The notes under the pieces: generated by a model
Databases searched by the model: none
What the model saw: the letters and a program-made list of their open reading frames with translations, nothing else
Told to the model about the DNA's origin: nothing
Shown here: positions 45,674-55,277 of the stretch, one piece after another
Numbering within the stretch: position 1 is the first letter of the stretch
How the letters are laid out: every line of letters starts with the position of its first letter
DNA from: Candidatus Nitrotoga sp. CP45
Lineage (GTDB): Bacteria; Pseudomonadota; Gammaproteobacteria; Burkholderiales; Gallionellaceae
Assembly (NCBI GenBank): GCA_945874105.1
Contig: CAMCFJ010000016.1
Coordinates: forward strand, 1-57,565
Direction of reading: 5' to 3'
DNA length: 57,565 nucleotides
Position numbers and translations under genes: made by a program

Positions 45674-45705
45674 CTTAATTGGCTCATATTACAGAGCCAA
45701 TTAAG
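45674..45705. promoter_or_regulatory. Operator of the RelBE/StbDE-type pair
   Basis: A perfect 12-base inverted repeat, CTTAATTGGCTC and GAGCCAATTAAG, with an eight-base AT-rich spacer. It ends about ten bases before the antitoxin start and covers its ribosome site. This is the expected place for an antitoxin-toxin repressor site. Confidence 0.7.
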
Positions 45706-45779
45706 CCTACTGAAATAACTTTAGTCAAGTGTTACTAAGGCATCGTGCTTTAACTTACGCTGATCATGAGTTGGATAAA

Positions 45780-45941
45780 CCCAGATAATCCATTAGACCT
45801 GATTCGCGCGATGACGCCGCATCCCCCCTTTGTAAAAGGGGGGCTAGGGGGGATTTGAGCGTTGCGGGGACACAAAAATCCCCCTCAATCCCCCTTTTAC
45901 AAAGGGGGAGGCTGGTTAAATTTCCTAATGGATTATCTGGG
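45780..45941. repeat. 162-bp nested palindrome, MITE-like element
   Basis: Outer arms CCCAGATAATCCATTAG (45780-45796) and its perfect complement (45925-45941) enclose a second pair of hairpins, ATCCCCCCTTTGTAAAAGGG (from 45821) and its mirror ending near 45912. The inner C/G-run sequences (CCCCCTTTGTAAAAGGGGG type) resemble repeats scattered in many bacterial genomes. It is non-coding and lies about 75 bases upstream of the toxin-antitoxin operator. Confidence 0.8.
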
Positions 45942-46101
45942 ATAGACAAAATTCACCAAGTTCAAAGATATCTGTATCGCACACAACAAACGAATTGTTC
46001 TGCGGCTACGCTGAGCGCGGAAATAGTGATTTATAAAGGCATCCTAAATCTGTTGCGCATACAGCTTTCTGAACGATACCCGTGACATTTCTCTTCGACG
46101 T

Positions 46102-46130
46102 AAAAAAGGGGCAGTTACGCCCCTTTTTGT
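46102..46130. terminator. Bidirectional rho-independent terminator downstream of typA
   Basis: A ten-base stem, AAAAAGGGGC (46103-46112) with GCCCCTTTTT (46119-46128), and a six-base loop. T-runs follow on both strands. It lies past the minus-strand typA stop, beyond repeat copy 2, and is the strongest terminator in the window. Confidence 0.85.
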
Positions 46131-46138
46131 TTAACATT

Positions 46139-46264
46139 TAAGGCTGCGCTGAACAAATCCGTTCGCGTTGAGCCTGTCGAAACGCACTCCTTGCAAATCA
46201 ATAATCTACAAATGGCTTCGACAGGCTCAGCCCGAACGGAGGGACTTGTTCAGCATTGCCCTAA
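46139..46264 (-). repeat. 126-bp imperfect palindrome element, copy 2
   Basis: Reverse-oriented relative to copies 1 and 3; its reverse complement starts TTAGGGCAATGCTGAACAAG and ends GTTCAGCGCAGCCTTA. It lies between the typA stop (14 bases away) and the terminator at 46102-46130. Confidence 0.85.
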
Positions 46265-46277
46265 AGCAAATATTTAC

Positions 46278-48083
46278 CTAACGGGAAGCCCGCTTCCGAT
46301 CTTGTTCAGTAAGATGACGCTTACGCACTCGTATTGACAGAGGAGTGATTTCCACCAGCTCGTCGTCGTCAATAAACTCAACAGCAGACTCCAGCGTCAG
46401 CAGAATTGGCGTGGTCAAGCGCACGGCTTCATCCGTGCCGGAGGAACGCACATTGGTCAGTTGCTTGCCCTTGATCGGGTTGACCACAAGGTCGTTATCG
46501 CGACTGTGTATGCCAATGACCATGCCTTCATACAATTTATCCCCGGGGCTGACGAACATGCGGCCACGATCTTCCAATTTCCATAAAGCATAGGCCACGG
46601 CCTCGCCATTGTCTTGAGAAACCAGCACTCCATTATGACGACCCGGCATATCCGGCTTGACCGGGCCGTAGTCGTCGAACACGTGCGAGATAAGTCCGGT
46701 GCCACGGGTCATGGTCATAAAGTCACCCTGGAAACCGATCAAGCTACGTGCCGGAATACGATATTCCAAACGCACGCGGCCTCTTCCATCCGACTGCATA
46801 TCCTGCAAATCGCCGCGCCGGCGACCCAGCTCTTCCATTACTACACCCTGATTTGTCTCTTCAACGTCTACTGTGAGCATTTCATACGGCTCACATTTTT
46901 CGCCGTTTATTTCACGAAACACCACGCGCGGTTTCGAAACAGCTAATTCAAAGCCCTCTCGACGCATGGTTTCCAGCAAAATGGTCAAGTGCAATTCACC
47001 ACGTCCAGACACCAGGAAAGAGTCTGTCTCACCCGTATCTTCCACGCGCAATGCCACGTTGACCAACAATTCTTTTGTCAAACGATCTTTAATCTGGCGG
47101 CTAGTGACGAATTTTCCTTCTTGTCCTGCCAAGGGGGAGTTGTTCACTTGGAAGGTCATGGTCAAAGTAGGCTCATCTACCTTAGGCATAGGCAGGGCTT
47201 CTGGCTGGTTAATATCGGCCAAGGTGACACCAATACCGATATCTTCGATACCGTTGACCAGAATGATGTCGCCAACAGCCGCTTCTTCCATTTGGATCCG
47301 CTCTATACCACGGAAGCCCAGCACCTGATTGACCCGCGCTTTCTTCGGCGGTTTATCGCCATTCAGCACCATGACCTCTTGGCCCGGCTTAATTCGTCCC
47401 CGCGAAACGCGTCCAACTCCAATGCGTCCAACAAAGCTGGAATAATCCAGCGCAGAAATCTGGAATTGCAGCGGCCCGTCCATATCGCCAACCGGCGCTG
47501 GCACATGCTTTAACACGGTATCGAACAACGGGCGCATATCCTTGCTCGGATTCGCCAAATCCAATGTCGCGTAACCATTCAACGCCGAGGCGTAGACTAT
47601 CGGAAAATCCATTTGTGCTTCGGTTGCGCCAAGCTTATCGAACAAATCAAAGGTGTGATCGACTACCCACTCTGGCCGCGCGCCGGGACGATCAATCTTG
47701 TTAATGACCACTATCGGACGCAAACCCAGCGCCAGCGCCTTGCGTGTGACAAAGCGGGTTTGCGGCATCGGGCCTTCCACCGCATCTACCAGCAGCAACA
47801 CGCCGTCTACCATCGACAGCACGCGCTCCACTTCACCACCAAAGTCGGCGTGTCCTGGCGTGTCCACAATGTTGATATGTACGCCTTCATATTCCACTGC
47901 GCAGTTTTTTGCCAGGATGGTGATGCCACGCTCTTTCTCAAGATCGTTGCTGTCCATCACGCGTTCAGCGATATGCTGGTGCGCAGCGAAAGTGGCTGTC
48001 TGGGACAGCAGCTTGTCCACCAAGGTGGTTTTGCCGTGATCAACGTGGGCAATGATGGCGATATTTCGGAGTGCGCGCGGCAT
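46278..48083 (-). CDS. typA: Ribosome-associated GTPase TypA/BipA
   Basis: A 601-residue translational GTPase. [15 protein letters not shown] is the P-loop, [16 protein letters not shown] the G3, [10 protein letters not shown] the G4, and the BipA-specific C-terminal domain follows to full length. TypA helps 50S assembly, notably in the cold. It is divergent from rhlE at 48449, also a cold-linked gene. Its transcript should end at 46102-46130. Confidence 0.97.
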   Translation of the reverse strand: MPRALRNIAIIAHVDHGKTTLVDKLLSQTATFAAHQHIAERVMDSNDLEKERGITILAKNCAVEYEGVHINIVDTPGHADFGGEVERVLSMVDGVLLLVDAVEGPMPQTRFVTRKALALGLRPIVVINKIDRPGARPEWVVDHTFDLFDKLGATEAQMDFPIVYASALNGYATLDLANPSKDMRPLFDTVLKHVPAPVGDMDGPLQFQISALDYSSFVGRIGVGRVSRGRIKPGQEVMVLNGDKPPKKARVNQVLGFRGIERIQMEEAAVGDIILVNGIEDIGIGVTLADINQPEALPMPKVDEPTLTMTFQVNNSPLAGQEGKFVTSRQIKDRLTKELLVNVALRVEDTGETDSFLVSGRGELHLTILLETMRREGFELAVSKPRVVFREINGEKCEPYEMLTVDVEETNQGVVMEELGRRRGDLQDMQSDGRGRVRLEYRIPARSLIGFQGDFMTMTRGTGLISHVFDDYGPVKPDMPGRHNGVLVSQDNGEAVAYALWKLEDRGRMFVSPGDKLYEGMVIGIHSRDNDLVVNPIKGKQLTNVRSSGTDEAVRLTTPILLTLESAVEFIDDDELVEITPLSIRVRKRHLTEQDRKRASR

Positions 48084-48250
48084 GTTTACTACCTAAGCTG
48101 GATAAAGGGCGCGCATTCTAGCATACGGATACATCCAAACCTTACAATTCATTCCAGACTGCTATTTCGGTAGTAAAAATTATTGCAGCCTATTTTGCAG
48201 GTAACAAGGCACGTCCGGATTTATTTTCTGGCTATTATTACTCGGTTGTG

Positions 48251-48256
48251 TATAAT
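48251..48256 (+). promoter_or_regulatory. Candidate -10 box of the second rhlE, with a long leader
   Basis: A perfect TATAAT about 190 bases before the GTG start; the -35 region is poor. The resulting leader would be about 185 bases and contains a small hairpin, GTGGCT-TT-AGCCAC, near 48394-48407. Long structured leaders are a feature of cold-induced helicase mRNAs. Confidence 0.5.
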
Positions 48257-48448
48257 GCGCCCTCGCTGCGATATTCGTGCAGCGATGGCTCATCGTTTTC
48301 TGACCTCTGGCGTCTCTGACGCGTCTTGCTTTTACCGGTTAGCGACGATGTTTTGCGCTGGTAGAGTCTATGATCTCCCTACTAAATTTTAGTGTGTGGC
48401 TTTAGCCACGCATGCGCTTTGATTTAATCATTATATTAAGGAACAATC

Positions 48449-49861
48449 GTGTCTATTGAAAACACAACTACACCTATTAAAGTTATTACCTTTGCTTCTC
48501 TGGGATTAAATCCCTTGATTCTCAGTGCCGTAGAAGAATCCGGCTATACCGTGCCCTCGCCTATTCAAGCCGAAGCCATTCCCGAAGTGATGGCAGGACA
48601 TGATCTGATGGCATCCGCCCAGACCGGCACCGGCAAAACTGCCGCTTTCATCCTGCCCGCGTTAAACCGTATCGCCGAACCTGCCGCCGTGCGTAGCAAG
48701 GGACCGCGTGTGCTGGTGCTGACTCCGACGCGCGAACTGGCACAACAAGTTTCAGACGCTGCTGCCAAATACGGCAAGCACATGCGCCTGAAAGTAGTGA
48801 GCATTCTCGGTGGCATGCCCTACCCGCTGCAAAACAAACTACTCTCCAGCCCGGTCGATATTTTAGTAGCTACTCCGGGCCGCTTGATTGATCACATCGA
48901 GCGCGGCCGTATCGACTTCTCGCGCCTCGAAATGTTGGTGCTGGACGAAGCCGACCGCATGCTGGATATGGGTTTCATTGATGACGTGGAGCGCATCGCC
49001 GCTGCCACTCCGGCCACGCGTCAAACGCTGCTGTTCTCCGCCACACTGGATGGTGTAATTGGCAACCTGGCAAAACGGCTACTCAAGAATCCAAAGCGCA
49101 TAAGCGTCGCAGCTACGCAGGCACGTCACGAAAACATCGAACAACGTCTAATGTATGTGGACGACATGGCACACAAGGGTCGTTTGCTGGATCACTTGCT
49201 GCGTGATTCGGACTTGAATCAAGCATTGGTATTTACCGCTACCAAGCGCGATGCTGATGCGTTGGCTGACAAACTGCTGTCCCAGGGACATTCTGCTGCC
49301 GCGCTACATGGCGACATGAACCAGCGCGAACGCAACCGCACCTTGGTTAGCCTGCGCCGTGGCCAAGTGCGTATTTTGGTGGCGACTGACGTGGCCGCTC
49401 GTGGCATCGACGTTCCGGGCATTTCCCACGTGATCAATTTCGACCTGCCCAAAGCTGCCGAAGACTACGTGCACCGTATCGGCCGCACCGGTCGCGCTGG
49501 ATCTTCCGGTATCGCAGTATCGTTTGCATCCAACCGCGATGCCGGAAACCTGCAAAAGATCGAACGCTACACCGGACAGAGCATCACCGCTCATATCGTT
49601 GCCGGTCTGGAGCCTAAATTCAAACCGCGCTCACAGCCCTCCAGCACACGTGGCAAACCCGGTGGATTCGGACGTCATACCGCCCCTGACAGCCGTCATG
49701 CTCATCCTGAAGGCGCTCGGCGGGAAGGTCAGTCGCACAATCGTTTCGGCGACAATGCACCACGTCGCAATGGGAACACCGGCAACACGAGTCCTGCTGG
49801 CCAGGAACGTCGTCCGGCAGGAAACTACTCTGGACGCAACCACAACAGCGGCAACCGTTAA
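48449..49861 (+). CDS. rhlE: DEAD-box RNA helicase (RhlE type), second of two
   Basis: A 470-residue helicase starting at GTG with AAGGA seven bases upstream. AQTGTGKT (57-64), PTRELAQQ, DEAD (166-169), SAT, and HRIGRTGR are present. The last 80 residues are disordered and rich in Arg, Gly, His and Asn. It differs from the one at 29973-31316 in its N-terminal extension and tail. A terminator follows at 49889-49917, so it is a single-gene unit. Confidence 0.94.
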   Translation: MSIENTTTPIKVITFASLGLNPLILSAVEESGYTVPSPIQAEAIPEVMAGHDLMASAQTGTGKTAAFILPALNRIAEPAAVRSKGPRVLVLTPTRELAQQVSDAAAKYGKHMRLKVVSILGGMPYPLQNKLLSSPVDILVATPGRLIDHIERGRIDFSRLEMLVLDEADRMLDMGFIDDVERIAAATPATRQTLLFSATLDGVIGNLAKRLLKNPKRISVAATQARHENIEQRLMYVDDMAHKGRLLDHLLRDSDLNQALVFTATKRDADALADKLLSQGHSAAALHGDMNQRERNRTLVSLRRGQVRILVATDVAARGIDVPGISHVINFDLPKAAEDYVHRIGRTGRAGSSGIAVSFASNRDAGNLQKIERYTGQSITAHIVAGLEPKFKPRSQPSSTRGKPGGFGRHTAPDSRHAHPEGARREGQSHNRFGDNAPRRNGNTGNTSPAGQERRPAGNYSGRNHNSGNR

Positions 49862-49888
49862 GCATTAAACGGCTTTTCCGCTAATAGC

Positions 49889-49917
49889 AAAAAGGCATGC
49901 CTAGGCGTGCCTTTTTT
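49889..49917 (+). terminator. Rho-independent terminator of the second rhlE
   Basis: Stem AAAAAGGCA (49889-49897) with TGCCTTTTT, an inner GCC/GGC pairing, and a run of six T. It lies 28 bases after the rhlE stop and well before map. Confidence 0.85.
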
Positions 49918-50000
49918 GTTTCTGCTGATAATCATGCGGTTGTGCTGACAGCCGCTATCCACTATGCTTGCCACCGTTTATTCTTAAGGTCTAAGGAATT

Positions 50001-50792
50001 ATGTCCGTCAGCATCAAGACCACTCAGGAAATAGAAAAAATGCGCATCGCGGGCCGCTTGGCTAGCGAAGTGCTGGACTACATCACACCTTTTATACAAG
50101 CTGGCGTGACTACTAACGAAATTGACCGTCTCTGCCATGATTACATGGTGGATATTCAACAATGTATTCCTGCGCCGCTCAATTACGCGCCGCCCGGACA
50201 TGCGCCCTATCCAAAATCCATCTGCACCTCAATCAACCATCAGGTATGTCATGGCGTGCCGGGTGAAAAAAAACTCAAAAATGGCGACATTCTGAACATT
50301 GATATCACCACCATCAAACAAGACTATCACGGAGATACCAGCCGCATGTTCCATGTCGGCGAGACTTCCATCCAGGCAAAACGGCTGTGCGAAATCACTT
50401 ATCAGGCTATGTGGCGAGGCATCCGCGTGGTCAAAGCCGACGCATATTTGGGCGATATCGGCCACGCCATCCAGAGCTTTGTCGAAGCGCAGGGCTACAG
50501 CGTGGTACGCGAATTCTGCGGCCACGGCATCGGCAGAGTATTTCATGAAGAGCCGCAGGTGTTGCACTATGGAAAGCCTAAAAGCGGTTTGAAACTGGAA
50601 GCGGGCATGATCTTCACCATAGAGCCTATGATCAACGCAGGCAAGGCTGGCATCACTCAACTCGGCGATGGCTGGACCATTGTGACCAAGGATCACAGTT
50701 TGTCAGCTCAGTGGGAACATACCGTTCTGGTAACCGATTCCGGCTTTGAAGTGCTGACTGTTTCTGCTGGATCTCCACCTCCCCCACCTTAA
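50001..50792 (+). CDS. map: Methionine aminopeptidase, type I
   Basis: A 263-residue enzyme that removes the initiator methionine. All five metal ligands are present: D101, D112, H175, E208 and E239, each four residues later than in E. coli. The C-terminus ends in a Pro run. It starts behind CTAAGGAATT and precedes glnD by seven bases, so the two are one transcript. Confidence 0.97.
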   Translation: MSVSIKTTQEIEKMRIAGRLASEVLDYITPFIQAGVTTNEIDRLCHDYMVDIQQCIPAPLNYAPPGHAPYPKSICTSINHQVCHGVPGEKKLKNGDILNIDITTIKQDYHGDTSRMFHVGETSIQAKRLCEITYQAMWRGIRVVKADAYLGDIGHAIQSFVEAQGYSVVREFCGHGIGRVFHEEPQVLHYGKPKSGLKLEAGMIFTIEPMINAGKAGITQLGDGWTIVTKDHSLSAQWEHTVLVTDSGFEVLTVSAGSPPPPP

Positions 50793-50799
50793 ATAAGTC

Positions 50800-53337
50800 G
50801 TGCAAAGCGCCGCTGAAATCCGCCAGAGCTTGCGTGCTGCACGATTATTCCTGCAACAGGATTATGAACGTCACGCGCAACCAGCTCGCCTGCTGCGTGC
50901 CCATGCCAAGCTGGTAGATGAACATTTACGCGCGGCATGGCAACTTCTCGCCATGCCACCAAATCTGACGCTCGTAGGCGTAGGCGGCTATGGGCGCAGC
51001 GAGTTATATCCCAAGTCCGACATTGATCTGCTAATCCTGTTGCCGGAGGAACCAAATCCGGCATTGCAGCAACAGTTGCAGGAACTGGTTGGTCTGCTGT
51101 GGGACATTGGCCTGGAAGTCGGCCACAGCATCCGTACCGTTGCTCAATGCGTAGAGGAATCCATCGATATTACGGTGCAGACCAATCTGTTGGAAGCACG
51201 TTTAATTATCGGTGCGCCCCAACTGTTTGAGGAAATGGTCAGCACGCTGACACAACATCTCGATCATCGCGCTTTCTACCTTGCCAAGCACAATGAACAA
51301 CAGCGGCGCCACGCACGCTTCATCGACGCGGACTACAACCTCGAACCCCACCTGAAAGAAAGCCCCGGTGGCCTGCGCGATTTACAGACCGTGCTGTGGA
51401 TTAGCCGTGCCTGCAACTTGGGCGACACCTGGCGCGAGCTGGCCAAGGCAGGCATGATTACCGAGCCTGAGGCACACGCCATCGCGCGTCACGAAGCCCT
51501 GCTGCAAAACCTGCGCATTCGCCTGCATTATTTGGCCGGGCGGCGTGAAGATCGCCTGCTATTCGATTACCAGACCGAACTGGCGCAACAAATGCACATC
51601 ACTACTACAGGCGTACGCCGTGCCAGCGAACACATGATGCAGCGCTACTACCGCACTAAACAAGCGGTGCTACAACTCAATGCCGTGCTACTGCAAAACT
51701 TGCGCACACACCTGTTCCCCGAAGCCAGTACAAACCATCCGCTAAATGCGCGCTTCATAACGCGCGATGATTTGCTCGAAGCGCGTGATGAAGACCTGTT
51801 CGAACGCGAACCATCTGCCATTATGGAAAGCTTCCTGTTACTGGAACAACATCCACGTCTGAGCGAATTTTCTGCCCCCACTTTGCGCGCTCTGTGGCGG
51901 GCACGCCATAAGATAGATGCTGAATTCCGACGCAATGAACACAACCGTGCGTTGTTCATGGCTATCCTGCGCCAGCCACACGGCCTTACCCATGCGCTGC
52001 GACGCATGAATCAAAATGACATTCTGGGTCGTTATCTGCCTGCGTTTGGTCGCATCGTCGGGCAGATGCAGCATGATCTGTTTCATGTTTACACTGTAGA
52101 CGAACACATCCTGATGGTGGTGCGCAATCTGCGCCGCTTTACCTTGGCAGAGCACGCGCATGAAACCCCCTTGTGTAACAAGCTGATCAAGGATTTCGCG
52201 CGGGTCGAAGTGCTGTATATCGCCGGGCTGTTCCACGACATCGCCAAGGGGCGCGGCGGCGATCATTCGATGCTGGGACGTGCGGACGCCGCACGCTTCT
52301 GCAAACAACACGGGCTAACGCAAGAAGATGCCGACCTGGTGGTATGGCTGGTAGCGCATCATCTAACGATGTCCTCCACCGCACAAAAACAAGACTTGTC
52401 CGATCAGGACGTAATCGCGGCCTTCGCTGCAACAGTAAAAAATGATCGTTACCTAATAGCGTTGTACCTGCTCACCGTTGCCGATATTCGTGGCACCAGC
52501 CCAAAAGTGTGGAATGCCTGGAAGGGCAAGTTGCTCGAAGATCTATTCTGGGCAACGCGCCGCTATATGGTTGACGGCAAGATTGCCGATCAGGTCGGCG
52601 AAATCCGCGCACGCACACTGGAAATACTGAGCTTGCATGCGATCGCTCCTGAAGCACATGAAACGCTGTGGGCGCAACTGGACGCAGAGTATTTCCTGCG
52701 CCACGAACCGCAGGAAATCGCCTGGCACACTCGCCTGCTGGCAGGTCAAGTCAATAGCGACACAGCCATCGTCAAGACACGTTTAAGTCCCATCGGAGAA
52801 GGCATTCAGTTGATGGTATATAGCCCCGACCAGCCTTATATTTTTGCGCGCATCTGTGGTTTTTTCGAGCGGCTGAACTACAACATCATGGAAGCCAAGA
52901 TCCACACCACCCAGCACGGTTATGCGCTGGACAGCTTTCTGGCATTGGATGCAGGCAACAGCAAGCCAGCCTATCGCGATGTAATGAATTACATAGAATA
53001 TGAACTGTCACGCGAGATAGCCAAAGCCAATGAACCCTCCGCACCAAAATCCGCCAGAATATCCCGCCAGCTCAAACATTTTCCCATCGCATCCGAAGTC
53101 AATATTACGTCAGATGATAAAGGAAACTATCTGCTTTCCATCATCGCCGGCGATCGCCCCGGCCTGTTGGCGCGCATCGCACAAGTGCTGGCGCGGCATA
53201 ACATAACAATACGTAGCGCCAAGATCAACACGCTGGGGGCGCGCGCCGAAGACACCTTCCATATAGCCAGCGCAGCGCTCATCCATCCACAGACAATTAC
53301 AGCGCTACACGAAGAACTGCTAAGACAGATTTCTTAA
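50800..53337 (+). CDS. glnD: Bifunctional uridylyltransferase / uridylyl-removing enzyme GlnD
   Basis: An 845-residue nitrogen sensor starting at GTG. The nucleotidyltransferase motif GGYGRSELYPKSDIDLL (62-78) holds D74 and D76, the HD hydrolase domain has HD at 479-480 (LFHDIAKGRGGDHS), and two ACT domains end the protein (about 655-735 and 770-845). It uridylylates PII proteins when glutamine is low and reverses this when glutamine is high. No PII gene is in this window. Confidence 0.96.
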   Translation: MQSAAEIRQSLRAARLFLQQDYERHAQPARLLRAHAKLVDEHLRAAWQLLAMPPNLTLVGVGGYGRSELYPKSDIDLLILLPEEPNPALQQQLQELVGLLWDIGLEVGHSIRTVAQCVEESIDITVQTNLLEARLIIGAPQLFEEMVSTLTQHLDHRAFYLAKHNEQQRRHARFIDADYNLEPHLKESPGGLRDLQTVLWISRACNLGDTWRELAKAGMITEPEAHAIARHEALLQNLRIRLHYLAGRREDRLLFDYQTELAQQMHITTTGVRRASEHMMQRYYRTKQAVLQLNAVLLQNLRTHLFPEASTNHPLNARFITRDDLLEARDEDLFEREPSAIMESFLLLEQHPRLSEFSAPTLRALWRARHKIDAEFRRNEHNRALFMAILRQPHGLTHALRRMNQNDILGRYLPAFGRIVGQMQHDLFHVYTVDEHILMVVRNLRRFTLAEHAHETPLCNKLIKDFARVEVLYIAGLFHDIAKGRGGDHSMLGRADAARFCKQHGLTQEDADLVVWLVAHHLTMSSTAQKQDLSDQDVIAAFAATVKNDRYLIALYLLTVADIRGTSPKVWNAWKGKLLEDLFWATRRYMVDGKIADQVGEIRARTLEILSLHAIAPEAHETLWAQLDAEYFLRHEPQEIAWHTRLLAGQVNSDTAIVKTRLSPIGEGIQLMVYSPDQPYIFARICGFFERLNYNIMEAKIHTTQHGYALDSFLALDAGNSKPAYRDVMNYIEYELSREIAKANEPSAPKSARISRQLKHFPIASEVNITSDDKGNYLLSIIAGDRPGLLARIAQVLARHNITIRSAKINTLGARAEDTFHIASAALIHPQTITALHEELLRQIS

Positions 53338-53360
53338 ACGTTATCCAGGGAATACGAAGT

Positions 53361-54272
53361 ATGAGAGAGCGGTTCAGAACGGAACTATGGCGGGCGATTC
53401 ATCTTTTTCTAGCTTGCCTTATAAGTGCAGGTGCAGGGATCGCCCATGCCGATATTCCTGACACGAATTCAGCGGCAACCCTCCGCACGAAGTACTTGGC
53501 ATTGCGCGATACGCTTAGCCACAACCAGTTCCAATTACCGCTTAATCTGGATTCCAGTCAGACCTCAACTGACTTGAAGGGCGACATCTATGCGCTCGTG
53601 GATTATCCGTTTGCAACGGTAAGTACCGCGCTCAAGGGCGCAAGCCATTGGTGCGACATCCTGATCCTGCATCTCAATGTCAAATACTGTCGCGAATCGG
53701 CTGACAAACCAGGTAGCAACCTCACGGTATATATCGGCAGGAAAACCGAGCAGTCGCTGAATATCGCCCCCAAAATGGAGTTTGAATATCGAGTTAATTC
53801 CAACTCATCGGATTACCTCCAGATTTTTCTGGGCGCAGACAAGGGTCCATTCGGCACTAAAAATTATCGCTTCATGCTGGAAGCAATCCCTCTAAAAGAC
53901 GGAGGAACACTTATCCACCTATCATATTCGTATGCCTATGGCTTTACGGCAAAGCTTGCAATGAATGCCTACCTGAATACGTTGGGAAGCGACAAGGTAG
54001 GATTCACCGTTATTGACAGGCTGCCTGACGGCAAACCCCTCTATGTCAACGGGATACGTGGCGCACTGGAACGAAACACCATGCGCTATTACTTGGCAAT
54101 AAGCGCTTATCTCGGCGCCTTATCTACGCCACCTCAGCAACAGCTGGAAAAGCGCCTGCGAGACTGGTTTGCGTCCACCGAACGCTACCCACTCCAGTTA
54201 CATGATCTAGAGCAGAGCGAATATCTTGATATGAAACGCAAGGAATATAAGCGTCAGCAGGTTGGAGATTAA
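53361..54272 (+). CDS. Exported protein of unknown function
   Basis: A 303-residue protein with a signal peptide ending in AHA (about residue 30). The mature part is soluble, with a charged C-terminal helix (YLDMKRKEYKRQQ). HWCDILILHLNVKYCRE carries two cysteines that may form a disulfide. I do not recognise a family. It follows glnD by 23 bases and could be read through from it. Confidence 0.7.
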   Translation: MRERFRTELWRAIHLFLACLISAGAGIAHADIPDTNSAATLRTKYLALRDTLSHNQFQLPLNLDSSQTSTDLKGDIYALVDYPFATVSTALKGASHWCDILILHLNVKYCRESADKPGSNLTVYIGRKTEQSLNIAPKMEFEYRVNSNSSDYLQIFLGADKGPFGTKNYRFMLEAIPLKDGGTLIHLSYSYAYGFTAKLAMNAYLNTLGSDKVGFTVIDRLPDGKPLYVNGIRGALERNTMRYYLAISAYLGALSTPPQQQLEKRLRDWFASTERYPLQLHDLEQSEYLDMKRKEYKRQQVGD

Positions 54273-54341
54273 TTTGATAAGTTTCCCATCGAAGTTACGA
54301 TCACGGCTTACCTCTATCCACCAAGTCGAATCTCGTTTAGT

Positions 54342-54467
54342 TAAGGCAATACTGAACAAGTCCCTCCGTTCGGGCTGAGCCTGTCGAAGCCATTTGCAGG
54401 TTATTGATTTGCAGGGAGTACGTTTCGACAGGCTCAACGCGAACGGTCCTGTTCAGCGCAGCCTTAA
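54342..54467 (+). repeat. 126-bp imperfect palindrome element, copy 3
   Basis: Same direction as copy 1: TTAAGGCAATACTGAACAAG to GTTCAGCGCAGCCTTAA. It lies in the gap after the exported-protein gene. It differs from copy 1 at scattered sites only, most in the centre. Confidence 0.85.
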
Positions 54468-54548
54468 TTTCACTCCACTTAAAATATTGAGCCACGCGGG
54501 CACTGCCCGCAATCTATAATTGCGCACCACTTTAATTTTTATAAATAT

Positions 54549-55211
54549 ATGAATAACTCAATACACCATTTGTGGGCTGCATTCCTGCTCACCGGTTATA
54601 CAAGCCATGCTCTTGGCGCAGATGTTCCGCCAGCACCAGCCACACCTGCTGTGCCACAAGTTGCCGCACCTGCTGATCGGCCATCTCTACTCGCACGCCG
54701 CCAAGCCAGACGCGCAGCGCCCGATGCAGTAATCAACTTAAAAAACCCATCGTTCAACCCTGACCAGCAAGGCAAGATGAGTGCGTGGGTAGCGATTGAG
54801 CACGGCTCAGGCAACTCCTATACCTTTGTGGCCGATCCAGAAAATGCGCTTTCCAGCCCGAGTAGTGCGCGAATCAGGCGCCATGGCTCTGAACCTTATG
54901 GTTTGCTCCAACAATCGATCAGCGTCCATCCCTCGTGGCACAACAAGACAGCACGGCTTTCTGGCTCGCTTAGAGGCGTGGACATCAGCGGAGCTGGCGG
55001 CGCACTCGTCCTTCGTGCAGATGATGGAAGCGGCCAAATCCTGGCCTGGAATTTCATGCAAAATGACCGCGTGAAAGGCACGCAAGACTGGAAGCGTTAC
55101 ACCATCGAACTCAAAATCCCGCCTTCTACCTATACTCTAATAGCCGGCGTAATGCTGGAAGATGGTGGAACGCTGTGGGCGGATAACTTGACGATCGAAT
55201 TGATCGATTAA
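54549..55211 (+). CDS. Exported protein with possible carbohydrate-binding-like fold
   Basis: A 220-residue protein with a signal peptide (about 1-23) and a Pro/Ala-rich linker (25-60). The C-terminal domain has NLKNPSFNPDQQGKMSAWVAIE, LLQQSISV, ARLSGSLRGVDISGAGGALVLRADDG and LWADNLTIELID. That layout (N-terminal NPSF, closing ADN-type strand) resembles family 4/9-type carbohydrate-binding jelly rolls. Ligand and role are unknown. Confidence 0.6.
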   Translation: MNNSIHHLWAAFLLTGYTSHALGADVPPAPATPAVPQVAAPADRPSLLARRQARRAAPDAVINLKNPSFNPDQQGKMSAWVAIEHGSGNSYTFVADPENALSSPSSARIRRHGSEPYGLLQQSISVHPSWHNKTARLSGSLRGVDISGAGGALVLRADDGSGQILAWNFMQNDRVKGTQDWKRYTIELKIPPSTYTLIAGVMLEDGGTLWADNLTIELID

Positions 55212-55277
55212 TTTGCGCTGGCCGTCGCGTACCAATGACAGACCGCTTTATTTCAATCGAGACTGACCCATTTATCC

